Source: Elusimicrobiota bacterium (lineage in GTDB: Bacteria; Elusimicrobiota; Elusimicrobia; UBA1565; UBA9628). Taken from it: DNA of 5,768 nucleotides. Position numbers and translations under genes: made by a program. This document shows positions 1-5,156 of the stretch, one piece after another. Location: NCBI GenBank assembly GCA_023700845.1, contig JAMPYD010000147.1, positions 1 to 5,768 of the forward strand, written 5' to 3'. The notes beneath the pieces are model-generated. The model made no database searches and was not told where the DNA came from. It worked only from the letters and a program-made list of their open reading frames with translations. The stretch's first letter is position 1. The number at the start of each line of letters is the position of its first letter.

Positions 1-1284
1 CCGGCGGACAAGGCGTCGGCCGAGCGCCTCATCGCCCACATCAAGGAGTCCCCGGACGACGAGCTCCGGGGCATGCGCCCCTTCGAGCTCGCCGACCGGT
101 GGGGGCTGCCGCGACGCGACGCGCTCGGCGCCTGCCTGCACGCGGTCAAGGCCGGCCTCCTCGACCTCAAGTGGGAGGTGCTGTGCCCGAACTGCGCCGC
201 CCCGAAGGAGACGCTCTCGTCGCTGACGGCGCTGAAGAGCACCTCGCACTGCGGCTCGTGCGACATCGAGTACGGCGTCAACCTCGACAAATCGGTCGAG
301 CTCCGCTTCTCGGTGCACCCGAGCGTGCGCGACGCCAAGGGCGCGGTGTTCTGCGCCGGCAGCCCCGCCCACTCGCGCCACGCCGCCGCCCAGCTCCGCC
401 TCGACGGCGCCGCGGTCCGCGCGGTGGAGCTCGACCTCGAGGCGCGCTCGTACACCGCGCGCTTCCTCCAGACGAAGCGCGCGGTGGCGCTGCGGCCCGC
501 GCCGAACGCCCCGTCCACCGTGTCCGTCGACCTGGCGAACGCCGCCGACGGCGACGAGATCGCGTTCCGGCCGGGGGTCGTGAAGCTCGTGTTCCAGCCG
601 ACGCTTCAGCCCGCCCTCGTGCGCGTCGAGAAGGAAAGCTGGAAGGACGCCGCGGTCACGGCGGAGCTCGTCACGACGATGCAGGAGTTCCGCGATCTGT
701 TCTCCTCGGAGGTGCTCGCGCCCGGCGTCGAGATCGGCATCAAGAACATGGCCCTGCTGTTCACCGACCTCAAGGGGTCGACCGCGATGTACGAGCGCGT
801 CGGCGACGCGACCGCCTACGGCGTCGTGCGCGACCACTTCGACTGGCTGACCGAGATCGTCGCGGCGCGCGGCGGCGCGGTCGTCAAGACGATCGGCGAC
901 GCGGTGATGGCCGTGTTTCCCTCCGGGGAAGGCGCCCTCGAGGCCGCCCTCGACATGCAGGAGCGCATCGGCGACCTGTCGGCCCGGCTGGCTCCGCGCG
1001 AGCCGGTCGCACTCAAGATCGGCGTGCACCAGGGTCCGTCGATCGCCATCAACGCGGGGGGGCATCTCGACTATTTCGGGACGATGGTCAACGTCGCCGC
1101 GCGCGTGCAGAACGAGAGCGTCGGCGGCGACGTCGTGATCACGACGGCGATCACCGCCGATCCGTCTTGCGCGGCCGTCCTCGCGCGCCGCGTCGCCCGG
1201 ACGGAGCGCTTCACGATCCCGCTCAAGGGCCTCAGCGGCGAGTTCGAGCTGTGGCGCCTGACCGCCCGCCCGCCTATTAAGTAG
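1..1284 (+). CDS. Class III adenylate/guanylate cyclase with N-terminal DUF5939-type region (5' partial)
   Basis: Probably makes cAMP from ATP as a cytoplasmic signalling enzyme. The frame is open from base 1, and the residues before the first ATG (73) already fit the DUF5939 pattern (DELRGMRPFELADRWGLPRR), so the true start lies upstream. Numbering from the ATG at 73, a zinc ribbon of two CxxC pairs is visible (C38/C41 and C60/C63), followed by a beta-rich region to about residue 190. The catalytic domain spans about 225-375. It has both metal-binding aspartates (D232 in FTDLKGST, D276 in KTIGDAVMAVF), the adenine-selecting pair K272 and D333 (DYFGTMVNVAARV), and the transition-state residues N340 and R344. 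All key residues are present, so it should be active as a homodimer; the K/D pair favours ATP over GTP. No membrane segment is visible in this part. The stop TAG overlaps a possible -10 box for the next gene. The family call is secure; the input sensed by DUF5939 is unknown. Confidence 0.93.
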   Translation, partial: PADKASAERLIAHIKESPDDELRGMRPFELADRWGLPRRDALGACLHAVKAGLLDLKWEVLCPNCAAPKETLSSLTALKSTSHCGSCDIEYGVNLDKSVELRFSVHPSVRDAKGAVFCAGSPAHSRHAAAQLRLDGAAVRAVELDLEARSYTARFLQTKRAVALRPAPNAPSTVSVDLANAADGDEIAFRPGVVKLVFQPTLQPALVRVEKESWKDAAVTAELVTTMQEFRDLFSSEVLAPGVEIGIKNMALLFTDLKGSTAMYERVGDATAYGVVRDHFDWLTEIVAARGGAVVKTIGDAVMAVFPSGEGALEAALDMQERIGDLSARLAPREPVALKIGVHQGPSIAINAGGHLDYFGTMVNVAARVQNESVGGDVVITTAITADPSCAAVLARRVARTERFTIPLKGLSGEFELWRLTARPPIK

Positions 1285-1293
1285 AATGCGGCG
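1258..1293 (+). promoter_or_regulatory. Candidate leaderless-type promoter for the LolA-like gene
   Basis: A TAGAAT box (1282-1287) lies 6 bases before the ATG at 1294, the distance expected if transcription starts at or next to the start codon. A CTGACC sequence at 1258-1263, 18 bases upstream, could act as a weak -35 element. No Shine-Dalgarno sequence precedes the ATG. The box uses the stop codon of the cyclase gene. A very similar arrangement precedes the thioredoxin gene at 5157. This is pattern-based inference; the -35 part also codes for Leu-Thr of the cyclase, so it may be chance. Confidence 0.45.
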
Positions 1294-2049
1294 ATGAAGG
1301 CCCTGCTCTGCGCGCTGCTCCTCGCGGCTCCCGCCGCCGCCGCGGAACCCGACATCCGCGACCTCGTGGACAAGGCCAACAAGGCCCTGCGCGGCGACTC
1401 GAGCCACGGGCGCCTGACGATGACGATCGAGACGCCGGAGTGGAAGCGCACGCTCGAGATCGAGGGCTGGAACAAGGAGCGGACCTACGCCTTCATCAAG
1501 ATCCTCTCGCCCGCCAAGGAGCGGGGGAACACCACCTTGCGCCGCAAGACCGAGATGTGGGTGTGGCTGCCGAAGGTCGAGCGCGTCATCAAGATCCCGC
1601 CCACGATGATGCACTCCACCTGGCAGGGCTCGGACTTCACCTACGAGGACATCGTCAAGGCCGACTCCATCGTCAAGGACTACACCCACAAGCTCCTCAA
1701 GACGACGAAGGAAGAGGGCCGCACGGTCTATCACATCGAGGCGACGCCGAAGGCCGACGCGCCCGTCGTCTGGGGCCGGGTCCTGACCGACGTCGCCCTG
1801 TACGACGACGACCAGTCGGTGATCCCGCTCAACGAGCTCGACTACTCCGAGCGCGGCGAGCTGATCCGCACGATCACGCTCTCCGACGTGAAGGTCATGA
1901 GCGGCCGGCGGGTGCCGGCGCGGCTCGAGTGCGTGCCCGCCAAGAAGCCCGGCCAGCGCACGATTCTCCACTACAAGGAGCTCGAGTTCGACATCCCGCT
2001 GGAGGAAGGCTTCTTCAGCTACCAGCGCCTGCAGAAGGGCGGGAGCTGA
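1294..2049 (+). CDS. Outer membrane lipoprotein-sorting protein, LolA-like
   Basis: A 251-residue exported protein, probably a periplasmic carrier of lipidated or hydrophobic cargo. The signal peptide is residues 1-17 (K2, hydrophobic core ALLCALLLAAP, cleavage after AAAA before EPD). The mature part is rich in alternating strands and carries the family's conserved central segment: WLPKVERVIKIPP at 91-103, then a S-x-x-GSDFTYEDI stretch around 108-120. It ends with FFSYQRLQKGGS. This matches the 'outer membrane lipoprotein-sorting protein' family, which has the LolA/LolB half-barrel fold and is distinct from classical LolA. The ATG at 1294 is chosen because it gives a complete signal peptide directly; the ATG at 1287 is out of frame. 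It is followed after 1 base by an FtsX-type permease and then an ATPase, so it most likely works with that transporter. The family is confident; the cargo is unknown. Confidence 0.88.
   Translation: MKALLCALLLAAPAAAAEPDIRDLVDKANKALRGDSSHGRLTMTIETPEWKRTLEIEGWNKERTYAFIKILSPAKERGNTTLRRKTEMWVWLPKVERVIKIPPTMMHSTWQGSDFTYEDIVKADSIVKDYTHKLLKTTKEEGRTVYHIEATPKADAPVVWGRVLTDVALYDDDQSVIPLNELDYSERGELIRTITLSDVKVMSGRRVPARLECVPAKKPGQRTILHYKELEFDIPLEEGFFSYQRLQKGGS
2041..2045 (+). promoter_or_regulatory. Ribosome binding site for the TTG-started permease
   Basis: GGGAG lies 5 bases before the TTG at 2051, inside the last codons of the LolA-like gene. It supports the TTG start, which is also supported by the conserved N-terminal pattern LRLAWRNVWRN. 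The next in-frame ATG, at codon 23, would remove that pattern and part of the first membrane helix. Confidence 0.5.
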
Positions 2050-2050
2050 C

Positions 2051-3265
2051 TTGCTCCGGCTCGCCTGGCGCAACGTCTGGCGCAACCGCCGCCGCAGCCT
2101 GATCAACGTCGCCGCGATGGGCTTCGGCCTCGCGGCGATCATGCTCGGCCAGAGCATGATCCGCTCCCTGCAGATTCAGCTCGTGCAGAAGGCGACCGGC
2201 TCGATCACCGGCCACATCCGCGTCCAGCGCAGCGACGTCGACGAGCCCAAGTTCCCCGACAAGTTCATCTCCGCCCCCGAGGCCGCCGAGAAGGTCCTCG
2301 ACCAGGATCCCCGGATCTCCGTCTGGGGCCGGCGCATCCACATGACCGGCCTCATCTCCTCTCCGAACGCCTCCCTGGGCGCCCTGATCTGCGCCGTGGA
2401 TCCCCTGAAGGAGAAGACGCTCACCGACATGTCCTCCTACATCAAGGAGGGGACCTATCTCGACCCGGACGGCAAGGGCATCGTCATGGGCAAGAAGATC
2501 GCCGGGCGCCTCGACGTGCGCCTGGGCGAGAAGGTCGTGATCATGGCCCAGGCCGCCGACGGCTCGATGGGCGCGGAGGCCTTCCGCGTCGTCGGCCTGC
2601 AGGTGACCGGCTCGGAGTCCTTCGACGGGCAGATCGTCTGGATCCCGATCAAGGCGATGCAGGAGATGCTCGGCCGCCCGGGCCAGGTCAACCAGCTCGC
2701 GATGCGCCTCAAGGACGTCGAGCTCGTCGACGAGGTCGCCGCGGACCTCGACAAGCGCCTGCCTCCGGGCAACGTCCGCCCGATCAGCTGGAAGGTCATC
2801 GACCGGGAGATCATCGGCATCCAGGCCTTCCAGAACGGCATCCTGACCGTCGTCCTTTTCATCGTCTTCGCGATCGTGGCGCTGGGCATCCTCAACACCC
2901 AGCTGATGAGCCTCTTCGAGCGCGTGCGGGAGTTCGGCGTGCTGATGGCCATCGGCGCGCGCCCGCGCTGGATCGTGCGCCTGATCCTCGCCGAGTCGCT
3001 CGTCCTCGGCCTCGTGGGCGTCCTGCTCGGCGTGGCGACCGGCGCCGCGATGATCGCGTATTTCGGCCGCCACGGCCTGCACCTGCCCGTCGGCCAGGCC
3101 TTCTCCTACTTCCTGCCCTTCCCGTCGGTGATCTTCCTGCGGCCCTCCTGGCACCAGCACGCCTTCGCCTGCGCGTCCGTGTTCGCCATCACCCTGCTCG
3201 CGTCTTTGCCCCCGGCCCTGCGCGCCGGGCGCCTGAAGCCGGCGGAGGCCCTGCGCCATGTCTAA
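2051..3265 (+). CDS. ABC transporter permease, FtsX/MacB/LolCE type
   Basis: A 404-residue inner-membrane subunit of a type VII (mechanotransmission) ABC transporter, of the kind that extracts lipoproteins or drives periplasmic work rather than carrying solutes across the membrane. The N-terminal amphipathic stretch LRLAWRNVWRNRRRS is followed by TM1 (about 17-35), a large periplasmic domain (about 40-255, MacB-type core), TM2 (about 262-285), the coupling-helix region ERVREFGVLMAIGARPRW (290-307), TM3 (about 309-337) and TM4 (about 368-388). It ends in the family-typical basic tail RAGRLKPAEALRHV. This is the usual four-helix layout and length for LolC/LolE. Only one permease gene is present, so a homodimer is likely. 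It starts at TTG one base after the LolA-like stop and overlaps the ATPase gene by 8 bases, which indicates translational coupling. Whether the periplasmic domain has a LolC-like hook for the carrier cannot be judged by eye. Confidence 0.92.
   Translation: MLRLAWRNVWRNRRRSLINVAAMGFGLAAIMLGQSMIRSLQIQLVQKATGSITGHIRVQRSDVDEPKFPDKFISAPEAAEKVLDQDPRISVWGRRIHMTGLISSPNASLGALICAVDPLKEKTLTDMSSYIKEGTYLDPDGKGIVMGKKIAGRLDVRLGEKVVIMAQAADGSMGAEAFRVVGLQVTGSESFDGQIVWIPIKAMQEMLGRPGQVNQLAMRLKDVELVDEVAADLDKRLPPGNVRPISWKVIDREIIGIQAFQNGILTVVLFIVFAIVALGILNTQLMSLFERVREFGVLMAIGARPRWIVRLILAESLVLGLVGVLLGVATGAAMIAYFGRHGLHLPVGQAFSYFLPFPSVIFLRPSWHQHAFACASVFAITLLASLPPALRAGRLKPAEALRHV
3244..3248 (+). promoter_or_regulatory. 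Ribosome binding site of the ABC ATPase
   Basis: GGAGG ends 9 bases before the ATG at 3258, within the last codons of the permease gene (around Ala-Glu-Ala). It is the clearest Shine-Dalgarno sequence in the window and fixes the overlapping ATPase start. Confidence 0.65.
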
Positions 3266-3947
3266 GCTCGTCGAGGTCGCCAACCTCCACAAGACCTACC
3301 CCGGCGGCTCGAAGGTCGCCGCGCTCAAGGGCATCGACCTCGTGATCACGCGGGGGGAGTTCACGGCGCTGGCGGGACCGTCGGGCTCGGGCAAGTCCAC
3401 CTTGCTCAATATGATCGGCACGCTCGACCGGCCGACGAAGGGGACGGTCAGCTACGACGGCCACGTCGTCTCCGCGCTCGGCCCCGACCCGCTGTCCGAT
3501 TTCCGCCTGCGCTCGCTCGGCTTCGTGTTCCAGGCCTACAACCTGATCCCGGTGCTCACCGCCGTCGAGAACGTCGAGTACCCACTCGTGCTGCAGGGCA
3601 TGGACGCCGCCGAGCGCCGCAAGCTCGCGCAGGAGGCGCTGGGCTGGGTCGGCCTCGAGACCTACGCCGAGCGCCGCCCCGACCTGCTCTCCGGCGGCCA
3701 GCAGCAGCGCGTCGCCGTCGCCCGCGCGATCGTCACGCGCCCGTCGCTCGTGCTCGCCGACGAGCCCACGGCCAACCTCGACTCCAAGACCGGCGCCCAG
3801 CTCCTCGACCTGATGCAGGGCCTCAACAAGGACCACGGCATCACCTTCCTGTTCTCGAGCCACGACGGCGCGGTCCTCGAGCGCGCCCGCCGCGTCGTCC
3901 GCCTCCAGGACGGGGAGCTGAAGTCGGACGAACAACGGAAGATTTGA
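3258..3947 (+). CDS. ABC transporter ATP-binding protein, LolD/MacB-type
   Basis: A 229-residue cytoplasmic ATPase that should power the permease encoded just upstream. The motifs are complete and in order: A-loop Tyr region (HKTYPGG, 11-17), Walker A GPSGSGKST (40-48), Q-loop FVFQAYNL (Q92), signature LSGGQQQRVAVARA (144-157), Walker B LVLADEP with catalytic E169, D-loop ANLD (172-175) and switch histidine H202 in FSSHD. Q-loop residues FQAYNLIPVLTAVENV are typical of the LolD/MacB subfamily. Length is normal for LolD, with no extra C-terminal domain. The gene overlaps the permease by 8 bases, and its TGA stop overlaps the TTG start of the barrel gene. The last base of the stop codon is also the first base of the 96-bp inverted repeat, so the repeat abuts the gene end without breaking it. 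Confidence 0.95.
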   Translation: MSKLVEVANLHKTYPGGSKVAALKGIDLVITRGEFTALAGPSGSGKSTLLNMIGTLDRPTKGTVSYDGHVVSALGPDPLSDFRLRSLGFVFQAYNLIPVLTAVENVEYPLVLQGMDAAERRKLAQEALGWVGLETYAERRPDLLSGGQQQRVAVARAIVTRPSLVLADEPTANLDSKTGAQLLDLMQGLNKDHGITFLFSSHDGAVLERARRVVRLQDGELKSDEQRKI

Positions 3948-5143
3948 ACCACAGAGACACGGAGACACGGAGAACGGATAAAGAGGTTAACGTCGACGTT
4001 AACCGATCTATTCTTTCTCTGTGTCTCTGTGTCTCCGTGGTTTTTCCGTTCCTGACGTCGCCGGCGTCGGCCGGGGTGAAGGCCGGCGGCTACCTCAAGA
4101 ACTTCTGGCAGTACTCGCATTCCGCCCTCGACGGCCGCGCCTACAACCTCAACACCGCCCGCGCCCGCCTCACGCTCGACGCCGAGAGGTCCGCCCTCAA
4201 GGCCCACGTCGATTTCGACCAGCAGATCGCCGCCGGCTCCTTCTTCCGCACGACCGAGTTCCGCCGCTTCGGCTACGCCCCGCCCAAGCCCTGGCTCGAC
4301 ATGGAGCACACCGTCTCGACGGGCACGACCAACGGCTACGGCATCGGCGCCTACCGCGCCTGGATCGGCCTCGAGGACGAGCGCGGCGTGGTCCGGGCCG
4401 GACGGCAGCGCATCGCCTGGGGCACCGGCAAGCTCTGGAACCCGACCGACGTCCTGAACCCCTACGACCCGACGACCGTCGAGCGCGACGAGCGCCGCGG
4501 CGTGGACGCGCTGTACGCGCGCGCCGGGATCGGCTCGCTCGGCCAGGCCGAGCTGGCCTGGGCGCCGGGAGATGACTGGGCCGACCACGCCTTGCTCGCG
4601 CGCGGCCGCGCCAACTGGGAGGGCTGGGACGCCGCCGCGATGGGCGGGAAGATCCCGGGCTCGACGGCGTCGTTCGTCGTCGGGGGGGACTTCGCCGGCG
4701 CCCTGCTCGAGGGCACGGCCCACGGCGAGATCGCCTGGTTCTCCCCGGAGACGAGGACGCCGTACTGGAAAGCCGGGCTGGGCTACGACTACAACTTCCC
4801 GTCGGGCACGGCGATCCTCGTCGAGGTCTACCACGCGGGCAACGGCCGGACCGACCGGCGCCGCTACGACTTCGCCGCGCTGCGCGCGGGCACGGAACAG
4901 GGCGTGGCCCAAAACTACGCCGGCGCGACCTTCTCCAAGGATCTGCACACCTTGCTCAAGCTCGAGTGCGCCGCCGTCGTCAACGCCGACGACGGCTCCA
5001 CGCTCGCCTACCCGAGCCTGTCCTGGAACGCCCTCCCGGACCTGTGGCTCACCGCGGCCTGGCGCCGCTTCGGCGGCGACCCGCTCGACGAGTACGGCCG
5101 CCAGCCCAACGCCGCCGTGCTGACCGCGCAATACTGGTTTTAA
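3944..5143 (+). CDS. Probable outer-membrane beta-barrel protein; signal peptide derived from an inverted repeat
   Basis: A 399-residue protein, probably an outer-membrane barrel serving the transporter encoded upstream. The signal peptide is unusual: a long polar N-region (2-22), hydrophobic core ILSLCLCVSVVFPFL (23-37) and cleavage at TSPASA before G44. Residues 2-33 come entirely from the 96-bp inverted repeat. The mature part shows many short alternating strands rich in Tyr, Trp and Gly, and ends in QYWF, a terminal Phe typical of BAM-assembled proteins. The most conserved-looking segment is RAGRQRIAWGTGKLWNPTDV (151-170) followed by LNPYDP. This resembles, by eye, DUF1302-like or porin-like barrels, but I cannot assign a family with certainty. 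The TTG at 3944 overlaps the ATPase stop. Its only purine-rich upstream sequence, GGAAG, sits 2 bases away, so translation is probably coupled. Other in-frame NTG starts (CTG 4019, GTG 4037) would leave a poor or very short signal peptide. Confidence 0.75.
   Translation: MNHRDTETRRTDKEVNVDVNRSILSLCLCVSVVFPFLTSPASAGVKAGGYLKNFWQYSHSALDGRAYNLNTARARLTLDAERSALKAHVDFDQQIAAGSFFRTTEFRRFGYAPPKPWLDMEHTVSTGTTNGYGIGAYRAWIGLEDERGVVRAGRQRIAWGTGKLWNPTDVLNPYDPTTVERDERRGVDALYARAGIGSLGQAELAWAPGDDWADHALLARGRANWEGWDAAAMGGKIPGSTASFVVGGDFAGALLEGTAHGEIAWFSPETRTPYWKAGLGYDYNFPSGTAILVEVYHAGNGRTDRRRYDFAALRAGTEQGVAQNYAGATFSKDLHTLLKLECAAVVNADDGSTLAYPSLSWNALPDLWLTAAWRRFGGDPLDEYGRQPNAAVLTAQYWF
3947..4042 (+). repeat. 96-bp imperfect inverted repeat (MITE/REP-like), exapted into coding sequence
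   Basis: Two 48-base arms, 3947-3994 and 3995-4042, match at 40 of 48 positions when one is reverse-complemented, with no loop. The outer ends are AACC and GGTT. The left arm contains a tandem 8-mer, ACRGAGAC repeated three times (3951-3974), and the right arm carries its complement. Several mismatches become G-U pairs in RNA. The base composition is clearly unlike the GC-rich genes on either side. A further 7-bp inverted pair, AACGGAA (3934-3940) and TTCCGTT (4044-4050), flanks the element. This sequence style, which reads as HRDTETQR on one side and LCVSVV on the other, recalls a dispersed palindromic repeat often mis-annotated as small proteins in bacterial genomes. That comparison is from memory. 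No transposase or RAYT gene is in the window. Confidence 0.9.
3985..4004. other. Perfect 20-bp palindrome at the centre of the inverted repeat
   Basis: GGTTAACGTCGACGTTAACC is identical to its own reverse complement and shares exactly the same centre of symmetry (between 3994 and 3995) as the 96-bp repeat. It reads as Val-Asn-Val-Asp-Val-Asn on both strands. Just outside it the arms diverge (four mismatches in the next eight positions), so the core and the outer arms appear to be separately conserved. It could be a protein-binding or recombination core, or simply the apex of a cruciform. Confidence 0.9.
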
Positions 5144-5156
5144 GCTAAAATTCGGC
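5120..5156 (+). promoter_or_regulatory. Candidate leaderless-type promoter for the thioredoxin gene
   Basis: TAAAAT (5146-5151) ends 5 bases before the ATG at 5157, just after the barrel gene's stop codon. There is no Shine-Dalgarno sequence (TTCGGC precedes the ATG). CTGACC at 5120-5125 mirrors the -35-like element before the LolA-like gene, at nearly the same distance from the ATG (37 against 36 bases), but its spacer to the TAAAAT box is 20 bases, longer than ideal. The similarity between the two sites supports a real promoter type; the -35 part is weak. Confidence 0.45.

Noticed and set aside
73..75. ATG at 73 as the cyclase start
   Set aside because: The frame is open to base 1 and the preceding residues fit the DUF5939 pattern, so this Met is internal.
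99..1280. A 393-codon plus-strand frame inside the cyclase gene
   Set aside because: Extremely Arg/Ala-rich with no motifs, while the overlapping frame carries all cyclase catalytic residues.
1287..1289. ATG at 1287... as an alternative start for the LolA-like gene
   Set aside because: The sequence AATGCGGCGATG contains an earlier ATG (1286-1288), but it is not in frame with the LolA-like gene (1294) and opens no supported product.
2015..3292. A 425-codon open reading frame on the minus strand
   Set aside because: It is antisense to the permease, which has clear family motifs. Its Asp/His/Leu/Gly/Arg-rich composition is typical of a shadow frame.
3951..4038. Short tandem 8-mers suggesting a CRISPR array or microsatellite
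   Set aside because: The units are contiguous without spacers and mirror each other across one symmetry centre, so they are parts of an inverted repeat rather than an array.
4030..4046. Intrinsic terminator formed by the right arm and five T's
   Set aside because: The stem is long and A-rich/T-rich with mismatches, the T run is short and followed by CCG, and the barrel gene reads straight through it. Partial termination remains possible and is noted as a finding, but I do not annotate a terminator.
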